This document shows positions 34,097-43,025 of a DNA stretch of 64,000 bases, piece after piece. The stretch is taken from the NCBI GenBank assembly GCA_020073705.1, contig JAIQES010000009.1:1-64000 (forward strand), written 5' to 3'. Numbering within the stretch: the stretch's first letter is position 1; each line of letters starts with the position of its first letter. The notes beneath the pieces are model-generated. The model was not told where the DNA came from. It did no database searches and worked only from the letters and a program-made list of their open reading frames with translations. This stretch comes from Terriglobia bacterium. GTDB taxonomy: Bacteria > Acidobacteriota > Terriglobia > Acidiferrales > UBA7541. The translations under genes were made by a program, and so were the position numbers.

Positions 34097-35446
34097 TTAA
34101 TCAGGTAATGGTTGCCCTTTGGTTTCCACGCCCCAAGGCAACAGCGCCAGGCCGACCACGAACGCGAGCGACGTCATCGCCACGGGAATCCCAATGGTTT
34201 GGTAATGTGATACGCCCGCGCCCACAAGGAACGTAAAGCCCGCACACACGAACCGACCGACCGAGGTCGCAAATCCAAAGGCGCTCGCGCGGCATTCGGT
34301 TCGATACTGCTCCGGGAACCAGAGTGAGTACATGGCCTGGTTGGCGCCGCCAAATCCCATAACGAAAACCAGCACCAGGAACCACTGCAGCGCGTGTTCT
34401 TGCATGTAGAAGGCGTAACCAAAGCCCAGGGAGATCGAGAGAAGCATCAGGGTGAAAAAGAAGGCCTGCGTCCAGCGACGGCCGAAACGCTCAGCGAGCG
34501 GCGGTACGGCCAAACATCCGAGGACTGTGCCGAGGCCTAGAAGAACAGTTCCAAACGAGGCAATTCGCACAGCCCCTGTCGAGCTAAGCCCTGCCTTCCC
34601 CGCCAGGAAAGTCAGCGCTGCAGGCGAATACACCGAGCCGGCCCAAAGTCCGATGATCGAGACCAGCAGGTAAAGCGAGTTCAGAATCGTGCGCTTGCGG
34701 TACTCTTTGGTGAAGAGCATCCTCATGGCGCGCACGGTGGACTCGGCCGGCTTCCAGCGCTTCGGTTCATGCACGCCCTTGCGGATGAAGATCACCAGCA
34801 TCGCGGGAAATCCGCCGACTGCGAACATGGCCCGCCATCCGAAATGAGCGCCGACAGTAGCATTGAGCAGCGCAGCAAGGAAAAATCCGAAGTAGTAGCC
34901 AGTATGCATCAAGCCGGCGCCCATCTTACGCCGATCCTCGGGCCACTCCTCGGCGATGAAAGTTCCTCCGATGGTCCACTCACCGCCGATGCCAATGCCT
35001 CCCAGCAGTCGGAATGCCGCCAGTTGCCATACGTTCGTCACGAAGGCGCACGCCCAGGTAAAAATTGAATAACAGAGGATGGTTAGCATCAGTGTGCGCA
35101 CGCGTCCGAAGCGATCTCCTATCGGTCCCCACAATAACGAAAGGCCCCAGCCAACCAGGAAAAGAGCAAACATGATTCCGCCGTAGTAGCCGATTTCCCC
35201 GGTGGATGCGGCGATTCCCGAGCGCGGCAGAAGTTCACGCAAGGCCGGCACAAGAACGAGCGCGTAGATGAACGAATCCATCCCGTCCAGACACCAGCCA
35301 CCCCAAGCGGCCCAGAATCCGCGGATCTGATTGCTGTTCAGCTTGGTTCTTTGGGTGGCACGGTTGCCCGCAGGGTCAAGGACGCTCTGTTGTGTGTCCG
35401 TCAAGGTTAAGGACGCGCTTCGTGCATGGCAGCAATTAGGCGGCAC
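34097..35446 (-). CDS. MFS transporter, metabolite:H+ symporter type
   Basis: 449 aa with twelve hydrophobic helices and a central cytoplasmic loop. The loop 2-3 motif is GDRFGRVRTLMLTILCYSIF (about residues 107-126) and its echo is LAERFGRRWTQAFFFTLMLL (about 310-329). The first helix reads GFWAAWGGWCLDGMDSFIYA, with the D of the metabolite/aromatic acid symporters. The first ~35 residues before it are unlike a membrane protein, so the start may be downstream. Substrate unknown: sugars, carboxylates or aromatics are possible. Flanked by an imperfect direct repeat. Confidence 0.85.
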   Translation of the reverse strand: MPPNCCHARSASLTLTDTQQSVLDPAGNRATQRTKLNSNQIRGFWAAWGGWCLDGMDSFIYALVLVPALRELLPRSGIAASTGEIGYYGGIMFALFLVGWGLSLLWGPIGDRFGRVRTLMLTILCYSIFTWACAFVTNVWQLAAFRLLGGIGIGGEWTIGGTFIAEEWPEDRRKMGAGLMHTGYYFGFFLAALLNATVGAHFGWRAMFAVGGFPAMLVIFIRKGVHEPKRWKPAESTVRAMRMLFTKEYRKRTILNSLYLLVSIIGLWAGSVYSPAALTFLAGKAGLSSTGAVRIASFGTVLLGLGTVLGCLAVPPLAERFGRRWTQAFFFTLMLLSISLGFGYAFYMQEHALQWFLVLVFVMGFGGANQAMYSLWFPEQYRTECRASAFGFATSVGRFVCAGFTFLVGAGVSHYQTIGIPVAMTSLAFVVGLALLPWGVETKGQPLPD

Positions 35447-35545
35447 ATCTTATCAAATATATTTTTCATACAAAAGAGACTAATTCGAGCTTAGTTGAAA
35501 GTTGTGGCTCTCGACTTCGGGCACCTTACGCCACCCGCCGAAGGG

Positions 35546-35594
35546 CTCCCGGCGGATGTCTTGGACGGGCCTTACGATGCCCTGTCCGCCGTGG
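35546..35594. repeat. Imperfect direct repeat, right copy (flanks MFS gene)
   Basis: See 34041-34091. A short plus-strand frame across it (35495-35716) has no family features. Confidence 0.5.
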
Positions 35595-35701
35595 CCGAGA
35601 AACCCGCGACTGGCTGCGGTGGAATGACGGATAGATCAATCGTGAGGATCGCACCCCTGCGGAAACCGCAAGGATGCGGCGCCCCGAACTTCAAAATCGC
35701 C

Positions 35702-35896
35702 CTAGCTGTGCCTTGAAAGTCTCAAACCCTTATACGCCAAGAATCCTGCAATCACGAAAGCGACCCAGCTTACCCACATGGGCACGGTCCAACCACCGAA
35801 AGTCACGTGCCATCCTAGGGCAAACCGCAAGGCGTGCATGACCGCGACCAGGAGAAAAACAAGGCCAGCCACTAAGCAAAAGTTTTTCTGGCTCAT
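35702..35896 (-). CDS. Small two-helix membrane protein
   Basis: 64 aa. Two hydrophobic helices: NFCLVAGLVFLLVAVMHALR and WVSWVAFVIAGFLAYKGLRL, joined by a short loop with a GGWTVPMW turn. Similar small proteins are familiar from acidobacterial genomes, role unknown. Consistent composition and termini support a real gene. Confidence 0.65.
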   Translation of the reverse strand: MSQKNFCLVAGLVFLLVAVMHALRFALGWHVTFGGWTVPMWVSWVAFVIAGFLAYKGLRLSRHS

Positions 35897-36030
35897 CGGA
35901 TGTATCCCTCCAATGAAACGAGAGCAGCCGGAGTTTATGAACTGGATTGTACTCTGTCAATGCAAAGTGGGAAGGTTTTGTGCAGTGCCGATTCGGGGTC
36001 TCTTTCCGCCCGCACTCCCCACCCCGAAGT

Positions 36031-36060
36031 TGGCACTCGATAAAGGCGCGGCCACCCGCC
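36031..36060. repeat. 30-bp direct repeat (family B), left copy
   Basis: TGGCACTCGATAAAGGCGC followed by GGCCACCCGCC; 29 of 30 bases equal 36901-36930. The two copies bracket the gene at 36069-36725. Confidence 0.85.
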
Positions 36061-36068
36061 AACCAGCC

Positions 36069-36725
36069 TCACTCTAAATCGAATGATGGCAATAACCTTC
36101 TGTCCATGGCGTATATGTTGAAGCAGTATTCGATTAGTGAAAATGCCGGAATAGGTTCGGCGAGCGTCTCAAACTTGCTAGATGTTGGAGTGCGCCTTTC
36201 GTCGAATGAAACATCCTTTAAAAGCATTTCTGCCGCCAACTCGCCAGCGAATCCATAATGTGTTAAGTGCGCCACAGGCCCAATGTCCAAGAACGCGAAG
36301 GAGTCCCAGCTTATCCTCTCCAGCGCCGCTTGAACGGCAGACTCCAGCACGTGACCACCGATGTCGTTCCTCATGTCTTTGAGAACTGAATGTGCCTTGC
36401 CCAAAGTCGCGGCCACCGATGTAAATTTGGCTCTGACTCCGACCGATTGCTTTGCTAGCAGTGCTTTGAATTCCGCGTTGCACAGCAAGTTGTGCAGAGC
36501 GCTCGAGAGCTCCATTTGAGTTCTCGCCAGATTTCGCAGAAAGTACATCTTCCGAAACATTGGTGAGAGCCCATCAAGTTCCTCGATGTCTTCCGTGCGC
36601 AGGCCGTGCATTTCAAGGAGCAAGTCTTCTCTGAGAATGCAAAGCCGGGCGATTTTCGCCGCCAGCGGGTCATGGGGCGGAAACCATTTTCTCAGCACGA
36701 CGGTTCTGACGTAAGCTCCGGGCAT
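36069..36725 (-). CDS. Unknown all-helical protein with HEPN-like motif
   Basis: 218 aa, no signal peptide or membrane helix. Predicted mainly helical. VLKDMRNDIGGHVLESAVQA (about residues 114-133) contains R-N-x4-H, the R(x4-6)H arrangement of HEPN RNases and related helical proteins. The first half has an acidic and leucine-rich region (EDLLLEMHGLRTEDIEELDG). No toxin partner gene is next to it. Function cannot be named; a HEPN-like nuclease or scaffold is a hypothesis only. It lies between 30-bp direct repeats and next to a REP-like element, so it may be a mobile single-gene cassette. Confidence 0.55.
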   Translation of the reverse strand: MPGAYVRTVVLRKWFPPHDPLAAKIARLCILREDLLLEMHGLRTEDIEELDGLSPMFRKMYFLRNLARTQMELSSALHNLLCNAEFKALLAKQSVGVRAKFTSVAATLGKAHSVLKDMRNDIGGHVLESAVQAALERISWDSFAFLDIGPVAHLTHYGFAGELAAEMLLKDVSFDERRTPTSSKFETLAEPIPAFSLIEYCFNIYAMDRRLLPSFDLE

Positions 36726-36894
36726 ATGAGATTATAACCGCCTAGGCGGGTGGCCAAGCCTTTCGTGTTTTTTTCTGTTGACGACTGCTCATAATTGGAT
36801 GATACCACTCCAGTACATCACCGCTGAATGACGGTTTTGACTTTCCGGGTGCCTGACCCTTTGGGTTGGAAGGGTGAGTGTTTAGAATTCTCTG

Positions 36895-36930
36895 GGCGGG
36901 TGGCACTCGATAAAGGCGCTGCCACCCGCC
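36895..36930. repeat. Hairpin with 30-bp direct repeat (family B), right copy
   Basis: GGCGGGTGGCA and TGCCACCCGCC form a perfect 11-pair stem around a 14-base loop. Bases 36901-36930 are the direct repeat of 36031-36060. Confidence 0.85.
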
Positions 36931-37074
36931 TGCGGAAAAACTCAAAACGTTGTCATTCCGAGGCACGCTGCGTGCCGAGGAATCTCTCTTTTCCTGGGTC
37001 TTGAACAAAGAGAGATTCCTCGCTTCGCTCGGAATGACACCCTAACCCACTTTTTCCGCAGCCTGTATAGTTCC
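36931..37074. repeat. REP-like palindromic element, family A, copy 3
   Basis: Core 36952-37038 starts GTCATTCCGAGG and ends CTCGGAATGAC, with AATCTCTCTT / AAAGAGAGATT arms. Outer flanks TGCGGAAAAACTC and TTTTTCCGCAGCCTG are inverted. Very close to copy 1. Confidence 0.85.
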
Positions 37075-37092
37075 GCTCGGGCGGGGTGGCGG

Positions 37093-39687
37093 CTATTTCC
37101 CAGAGAGTTCCTTGAGCAAGGACTGGCGGAGGCGTTCCTGATGCTCTGGAGTGAGCTTGCCGCCCGAGGAGGTGAGATAAAATACGTCGATGGCCGTCTG
37201 GCCTTCGGTATCAATCAGGGCGATGTCGATGTTGCAGTTCTGATGTGAGAGGACAGAACTGATCCGGTACAGCAGGCCGGGCTGATCCTGCGTAATGACC
37301 TCCACCAGCGTGCTGTGGGCGGAGCAACCGTCATCAAATTGAATTTGCGTCGCCACCACGCCCTTCGTAAAACGATCCTTCTCCGAACGAAGGCGTTCCC
37401 GCACCATGCGGTCCAAGTCTTGCTTCCCTGACAGGACAGCGTGAACGGTCCCCTTGAAGCGCTCCCACTCCGGCAAGTTCATTTCCAACGTTCGAAAGCG
37501 GTCGGTAAAACAAAACGTGTCCACGACGGTGCCGCCTTGATTGGAAAATGCGCCCGCCTTCACGATGTTCATTCCGCAGGCAGCCAGCACGCCAGCCACG
37601 GTGACGAACAGGAAAGGACGATCCGGAGTGACAAGCGTCAGTTCATACCAGTGGCGGCTGCGCTTCAGCGCCAACTGCACGGGATCCTGTCCGAGCCGGT
37701 TTGCCATTTCGAGGTGCCTCAGAATCTCGTCCACAGGATGCGTGCGCAGATACCGCCGCGGTAAGCCTTCGAGGAACGTCTGGAGCTTCTTCCCTGCCGC
37801 CGGGGCCAGCGACCGGAGGTGATTCAGAACCTCATCGTGGGCGTCTGCGTGCACGCGTTCGTCCACGCTTCGGTCGAGATAGTTCGCGGTGCCGATATAG
37901 AGCTGCCAGAGGTCTTCCGCTTTCCAAGAGGTGAGCGCTTCCGGACTGACCGCCTTGATGTCCGCATACGTAAACAGGCAGAGCATCTTGAGGCGATCCG
38001 GCGCGCCGACGGTATCCGCGAACTGCGCCACGGTGCGTGGGTCGAAGATGTCCCTGCGAAGATTGGCGCCCATATCCAGATGATGCTCGATCAGAAATAA
38101 CACGGTCTCCCGGTCGGGTGCGGGGAGTTCCAACCGTTCGAGGCACCCTTTCGCGATCACTAAGCTGGCCTGGACATGATCCTCCAGCGTGACAGCCTTT
38201 CCGGTATCGTGGAGCAAGATCGCGAGATATAGCAGCTCCGGCTGCTCAAGTTCATCGAGGATCTCTGCATAGCGCTCGTCCCACTTGGATTTGGATTGGC
38301 GCAAGGCCTGCACGTTTTCGACGGCTTGGAGGGTGTGTTCATCCACGGTAAAACGATGCGAAAAATCTCGTACGGCCAGGGCGTCTATGCCCTGAAGCTC
38401 CGGCAGAAACATCGCCAGCAAGTGGAGGGAGTGCATCGCTCGCAAAGCGTCCCCCGCGTGCAAATCCCCCAGGATTTCCTGAAGAAAGCGCCAGAAATCG
38501 CTCCCCTTTGGCGGATGGTCCGCCAGCGGCGGCAGCGCCTGCTCCAGTTGATGCTCCGCCGCCGGGCTGAGCTTGAAGCCGCGTTGCGCGATGAGGCGAA
38601 AAGTGCGGAAAAATAATCCGGGATCTGCAAGATCCTCGGGACGCTGCAGGAAAATCAGTCCGTCCACGACGGAAAAGTCCGCATCGGAAAAGCCGGTCCG
38701 CCAAGTTTCGAGTTGCCGGTAAAACAAAGATTGGGCCGCCGGCATTTCCTCCAGGAGATGGCCGGAAATCCGGTGAACCGCGCGGGCATGTGCAAAGTAG
38801 ATCCGCATCCACTCGGCGGAACTGGTGCGATCCGCAGAGCCTGCGCCGACTCTCTGGGACGCTGCGTCATCCTGCGCATCCCAGGTCAAGATGTTGTCAT
38901 CGCCTCGGTGACGAAAATGGAGAAAGCAGCGCACGGACGCGAAAAACTGCAGCGCTGAGTCGAGCGCTTTTCTAACCGGCGGAGAAACGATCGTGTCCGG
39001 TTCGGGCCAGCCATGCCGCTTCTCCATCGCCGAGATCAACGCAAGCCAACAGGCTAGAGTGTAATCGCGGTAACCGCCCGGACCATCCTTCACGTTCGGT
39101 TCCTGATGAAGCACCGTATTCCCGAATTTGCGGTGGCGGGCCCTGGTAATTTCCGCCAGGCGTCCCACAAGGACCTGCGACTCCCGAGCTACGATCTCAG
39201 GAATCAGCTGATTCCGAAGATTCGCGAAAAGCTTTGGGTCACCCGCGAGGTAACGGCTATCGAGCAAAGAAAGGACCGGCTCTGGATTGTCCGGGTCAAA
39301 TGGATTGAATTCAGAGAAGGTCCGCATCGTTGTGTTCAATTTCAACCGAAGATCCCGCAATCCTTGTGAAAATCGATTCGTTGAATCCTTGAACTTTTCC
39401 ACTGTATCTGCTGCCGCATGGAGAAAGAGAAGGTCGACCTCCGAATAAGGAAACGGTGACCGGCTCCCCAAATCTCCTAGGGCAACCAGCACAAGACCCG
39501 AAGGCCCGGCTTTTTCGGAGGAAACGAATTGCTCCCAGAGGCGGGAAGCGATGGATTCCACTAGCGCGGATCGTTGGAGCAGAAAACTTAAGCCGTCTTT
39601 CGTGACGGAGAACTGCTGTTGCAACCTCGAGGATTCGGTGTCGTACAGTTCCCTTAATTCACTGCCGGGTGGGGATTGTGTGGGCAT
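37093..39687 (-). CDS. glnD: GlnD-type PII uridylyltransferase / uridylyl-removing enzyme
   Basis: 864 aa from the ATG at 39687 (frame open to 39744). Domains in order: nucleotidyltransferase (about residues 50-300), with [20 protein letters not shown] where other GlnD proteins have 'GGYGRGE...SDIDLL'; the conserved [22 protein letters not shown] domain (about 430-580) with [20 protein letters not shown] and [15 protein letters not shown]; two ACT domains (about 680-864) with [20 protein letters not shown] and [20 protein letters not shown]. The first metal-binding Asp is Glu and the GG pair is GD, so uridylylation may be lost while the HD (deuridylylation) site is intact. GlnD senses glutamine and sets the state of PII, which controls Amt and glutamine synthetase. 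Amt is the next gene upstream; no glnB or glnK is in the window. Confidence 0.88.
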   Translation of the reverse strand: MPTQSPPGSELRELYDTESSRLQQQFSVTKDGLSFLLQRSALVESIASRLWEQFVSSEKAGPSGLVLVALGDLGSRSPFPYSEVDLLFLHAAADTVEKFKDSTNRFSQGLRDLRLKLNTTMRTFSEFNPFDPDNPEPVLSLLDSRYLAGDPKLFANLRNQLIPEIVARESQVLVGRLAEITRARHRKFGNTVLHQEPNVKDGPGGYRDYTLACWLALISAMEKRHGWPEPDTIVSPPVRKALDSALQFFASVRCFLHFRHRGDDNILTWDAQDDAASQRVGAGSADRTSSAEWMRIYFAHARAVHRISGHLLEEMPAAQSLFYRQLETWRTGFSDADFSVVDGLIFLQRPEDLADPGLFFRTFRLIAQRGFKLSPAAEHQLEQALPPLADHPPKGSDFWRFLQEILGDLHAGDALRAMHSLHLLAMFLPELQGIDALAVRDFSHRFTVDEHTLQAVENVQALRQSKSKWDERYAEILDELEQPELLYLAILLHDTGKAVTLEDHVQASLVIAKGCLERLELPAPDRETVLFLIEHHLDMGANLRRDIFDPRTVAQFADTVGAPDRLKMLCLFTYADIKAVSPEALTSWKAEDLWQLYIGTANYLDRSVDERVHADAHDEVLNHLRSLAPAAGKKLQTFLEGLPRRYLRTHPVDEILRHLEMANRLGQDPVQLALKRSRHWYELTLVTPDRPFLFVTVAGVLAACGMNIVKAGAFSNQGGTVVDTFCFTDRFRTLEMNLPEWERFKGTVHAVLSGKQDLDRMVRERLRSEKDRFTKGVVATQIQFDDGCSAHSTLVEVITQDQPGLLYRISSVLSHQNCNIDIALIDTEGQTAIDVFYLTSSGGKLTPEHQERLRQSLLKELSGK

Positions 39688-39796
39688 GCCTGCTTTTCTG
39701 GTCTGTGACCGGGAATCGCGCCAACTGGAACCGCAACCTTGCACCCACTAGGCTTCGGGAACGGCGGAATTGCGATCAGAGAACCAATTGTTACGC

Positions 39797-41236
39797 CTAA
39801 GCCTCCCAGTTATACCCTTCCTCTCCATGTTGCGAAAGGTCCAGACCCTCATTTTCCTGCTCCGCGGAAACGCGGAGGCCAACGAGTTTGTCCACGACGA
39901 ATAAAATGGCCAGCGTGCCAACGATGGCCAGCACCCAGGCAATCGATACACCTAACAACTGGTTCAGGAGTTGATGCGCGTTTCCATCGATGAGGCCGGA
40001 CGCAAGCACTTTCCCATCCGAGTTCTTGAAGATCGGATTCACGGCGCTGACGGCGAAGACTCCCGTAAGGATCGCGCCAATGGTCCCACCTATACCATGC
40101 ACGCCGAAAGCGTCAAGCGAATCATCGTAGCCAAGGCGCGCCTTTACTTTCGCAACCATTAAGTAACATAGAACACCCGCGACGAAACCAATGACCATGG
40201 CGGGCATGGGCCTGACAAATCCTGAAGCCGGTGTTATCGCCACTAGACCGGCCACGGCGCCAGAGATCGCGCCCAACACGCTTGGCTTCCCACTGCGCTT
40301 CCATTCAGCCAACGACCAGCCCGCTGCGGCAGTAGCGGTGGCGAAGTGAGTCGCTACAAATGCGCTGGTCGCCAAGCTGCCGGCCGAAAGTGCGCTGCCG
40401 GCGTTGAATCCAAACCAGCCCACCCAAAGAAGGCAGGCGCCAATGAAGCTCAGGACCACGCTATGCGGCGGCACGGATTCTCTCGGGTACCCGATGCGGT
40501 TTCCTAGATAGAGTGCGCAAACCAGCGCGGAGACGCCCGAGGTAACATGCACGACCGTGCCGCCTGCAAAATCGAGCGTGGGGAAACGGCCACCGAGAGA
40601 GGCGTTCAGCAATCCGCCCGTGCCCCAAACCATGTGCGCCATCGGACTGTACACCACTACCGACCACAGGGCCATGAACAGCATCATGGCCTTGAATTTC
40701 ATACGCTCGGCGAAGGCCCCAGTTATCAGAGCGGGTGTGATAATGGCAAACATGAGTTGGTAAATCATGAATGTCTGATGCGGGATCGTCGCCGCATAGT
40801 CGGGGTTCGGATCTCCGCCCACACCACGCAGAAACAAATGCTTGAATCCGCCGATAAAACTATTCCCTGGACCGAATGCGAGGCTGTATCCAAATATGCC
40901 CCACATGATGGTCACCAAGACCATCATGGCGAAACTCTGCATCATGGTTGCCAGCACGTTTTTCTTCCGCACCAACCCGCCATAAAACAAAGCCAGGCCC
41001 GGCCCGGTCATCAGGAGCACCAGTGCCGAGCTCGTCAGCATCCACGAGTTATCCGCCGAACCCTTTGCTTCGGCGACCTGCTGTTCCAACGCCGCGATGC
41101 GTTCCGTATCCGTCTGAACGGCCGGAGCGATCAAAATCGTTGCGAACCGCCCAGTCCCGAGCGTACTCGCAGAGACGGTATGTGGTGAGATCCAAAGAAT
41201 CGAAGCCATGAACAACAGAAGCAGATTTTTTGTCAT
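39797..41236 (-). CDS. amt: Ammonium transporter Amt
   Basis: 479 aa from the ATG at 41236; a longer frame exists but this start gives a proper signal peptide (LLLLFMASILWISPHTVSAS). A short coiled coil (TERIAALEQQVAEAKG) precedes the first membrane helix, as often in acidobacterial Amt. Eleven helices follow, with GPGLALFYGGLVRKKNVLAT in helix 1-2, the first pore histidine in TVVHVTSGVSALVCALYLG and the second in FGVHGIGGTIGAILTGVF. Amt conducts ammonium and is gated by PII proteins. It shares direction with glnD, about 110 bases apart. Confidence 0.95.
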   Translation of the reverse strand: MTKNLLLLFMASILWISPHTVSASTLGTGRFATILIAPAVQTDTERIAALEQQVAEAKGSADNSWMLTSSALVLLMTGPGLALFYGGLVRKKNVLATMMQSFAMMVLVTIMWGIFGYSLAFGPGNSFIGGFKHLFLRGVGGDPNPDYAATIPHQTFMIYQLMFAIITPALITGAFAERMKFKAMMLFMALWSVVVYSPMAHMVWGTGGLLNASLGGRFPTLDFAGGTVVHVTSGVSALVCALYLGNRIGYPRESVPPHSVVLSFIGACLLWVGWFGFNAGSALSAGSLATSAFVATHFATATAAAGWSLAEWKRSGKPSVLGAISGAVAGLVAITPASGFVRPMPAMVIGFVAGVLCYLMVAKVKARLGYDDSLDAFGVHGIGGTIGAILTGVFAVSAVNPIFKNSDGKVLASGLIDGNAHQLLNQLLGVSIAWVLAIVGTLAILFVVDKLVGLRVSAEQENEGLDLSQHGEEGYNWEA

Positions 41237-41647
41237 TGTCGCAGGTCCGAGTTCGGAACAATACCAAATCTGAGGTTGCAACGCCACAATTTGCGCAACA
41301 CATCGAGAAGTAAGTGATTCGCTGTCTTCTTGGAATTGTGTGCGATACGAGAAGTTCAACACTCCCTGCGCCCCGGCAAAGGGATACCAGATTCCGCATC
41401 CGTGAAAAGGCTTGTCTGTATTCAGATTCCGGCGCTATCGTGGCGTGGAAGTGCTTGAGGCCGACAACCTAGACTATAATTCCGTGATCTCCGGTTCCGA
41501 CCGGAATTGGCGAATCACTGGAGAAATTCTGTGGTGGACAAGATTGGCGCCCTGAAGTGCAGGCCATTATGGCCGGGCCAACCGTCCAACAAACATTGAA
41601 GGGCCGCTCCGTGATTTTCAAAGGGCGCTACGCCAGTCTGCGATTGA
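41237..41647. other. Intergenic stretch with a plus-strand -10 box and hairpin
   Basis: 411 bases upstream of amt and downstream of the HD-GYP gene. TATAAT at 41475-41480 is followed by a hairpin TCCGGT-TCCG-ACCGGA enclosed by GTGAT/ATCAC (41484-41518). No sigma-54 box is evident upstream of amt. Confidence 0.4.
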
Positions 41648-42679
41648 CTAAACTGATCGAATTGCTCCCACTCCGTTCTTCGCCACATCAGAAGGCTGGG
41701 GTCTTCCACGATTTCCAAGCGCTACCGAGTTTTCAGATCCGACCACAAGCGACGCAAATTGGCTGACCAAGCCCTCATCCAGCCAGCCCCGATCCGCTTC
41801 TTCAAAGAGAACAATCAACGCGCGTGACAACGACAAGCCCTTCCGATACGAGCGATCACTCGTCAGCGCGTCACAGATGTCCACGATCTGGAGTATGCGC
41901 ACAGTCAAAGGGATGTGTTCTCCCTGCAAACCGTCGGGGTAGCCGCTGCCATCCATGCGTTCGTGATGGTGGCGAATGATGGGCAGAACGTGACGGAGCG
42001 ATTTGAGCGGCGCGCAGATCTGCTCTCCGAGGATAGGATGTTGTTCGACAATCTTGATCTCTTCGGAATCCAGCGGCCCGGGCTTGGACAGAATGGTATT
42101 CGGGACTCCGATCTTGCCGATATCGTGGATCAGACCTCCGATTTTTAAAGCGTCGAGATCGTCCTGACTCAGGTCCAGACTCTTTCCGAATCGCACGGCA
42201 TAATTCGAAACTCGTGAACAATGTCCTCCGCCACCTGGGTCTTGCGTTTCGATGCTGTGCGCGAGAGAAAAGATTACGGATTCCGCCTGTTCGTCGATAT
42301 AGGTTTTCAGTTGGAGCAAAGAATGAACCCGGCCCAGCGCCTCCCCTGGCGTGGGCGCGTGCTCCCAGAAATCGTCGGCTCCAGCTTCGAACCCTCGCGA
42401 AACGTCGGAGGAATCACCGGAAGCCTTAAGCAACACGACTGGTGTCAAGCGATTGCGCGGGTCAGCCTTTAGTCGCCGGCATATTTCGAAGCCATGAATG
42501 TCCGGCAACAAGTCATTTAGCAAAACCAAATCGGGTTGGAGATGTGGACAAATGGCAAGAGCAATTTCCCCGCCTCTTGCCGCAATGACCTCGTACCCTT
42601 GATTCTGCAGTATTGCTTCCCAATCCGCACAATTCCGATTCAATGGATCCGCGCCTACAATCAGAACCGTTGCGGTCAT
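41648..42679 (-). CDS. HD-GYP phosphodiesterase with degenerate receiver domain
   Basis: 343 aa from the ATG at 42679 (AGAGAG seven bases upstream; another ATG is two codons before). The N-terminal ~120 residues have a receiver fold but lack its active site: the DD pair is replaced (VLIVGADPLN), the acceptor Asp is Asn (PDLVLLNDLLPDIHG), the Thr is Lys (VVLLKASG) and the Lys is His (FWEHAPTPGE). The C-terminal HD-GYP domain is intact: GHCSRVSNYAV, IGGLIHDIGKIGVPNTILSK, VEQHPILGEQI, IIRHHHERMDGSGYPDGLQG. It should hydrolyse cyclic-di-GMP, with the N-terminal domain acting as a phosphorylation-independent sensor or dimer surface. No operon partner. Confidence 0.87.
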   Translation of the reverse strand: MTATVLIVGADPLNRNCADWEAILQNQGYEVIAARGGEIALAICPHLQPDLVLLNDLLPDIHGFEICRRLKADPRNRLTPVVLLKASGDSSDVSRGFEAGADDFWEHAPTPGEALGRVHSLLQLKTYIDEQAESVIFSLAHSIETQDPGGGGHCSRVSNYAVRFGKSLDLSQDDLDALKIGGLIHDIGKIGVPNTILSKPGPLDSEEIKIVEQHPILGEQICAPLKSLRHVLPIIRHHHERMDGSGYPDGLQGEHIPLTVRILQIVDICDALTSDRSYRKGLSLSRALIVLFEEADRGWLDEGLVSQFASLVVGSENSVALGNRGRPQPSDVAKNGVGAIRSV

Positions 42680-42685
42680 TGTCAT

Positions 42686-43025
42686 CTCTCTTTCGTCACG
42701 CATTACAAGGAAGCCGCTGCGAATGAAGAATGCAAGGGCACCATGAAAACTGCATGCACCATCAGTGGTCTCCCCGCCGACGATCCAGCCTGAAGCCCCT
42801 CGGGGATGAAGGACATTGTTGACGGGCACCCGCAGGTATTGCACGGCGCCGACCACACGACGTTGCCCGTAATCTTTTGGAAATCTACGACTTATTTTGT
42901 GTACTAGATGGAATCATACCCGCCTAAAGGTCAAAATTTCTATCGGCGTGGAGATCTTACCCACTTCGATGACCTCTCAAGCGTTCGTCTGATTTTCGCC
43001 TGGGCGCAACTGCAATGCGAATCCA
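42686..43025. other. Intergenic stretch upstream of the HD-GYP gene
   Basis: 340 bases between the HD-GYP start and the end of the quinone oxidoreductase gene. Nothing recognisable. Confidence 0.5.

Larger units (their letters stand above)
36726..37092. other. Repeat-filled intergenic stretch
   Basis: 367 bases. Contains a GCGGGTGGC motif (36741-36765), the right 30-bp repeat within a hairpin (36895-36930) and REP-like copy 3. No gene. Confidence 0.7.

Noticed and set aside
35495-35716. 73-codon plus-strand frame
   Set aside because: Covers an intergenic repeat shared with 34041-34091; no family features.
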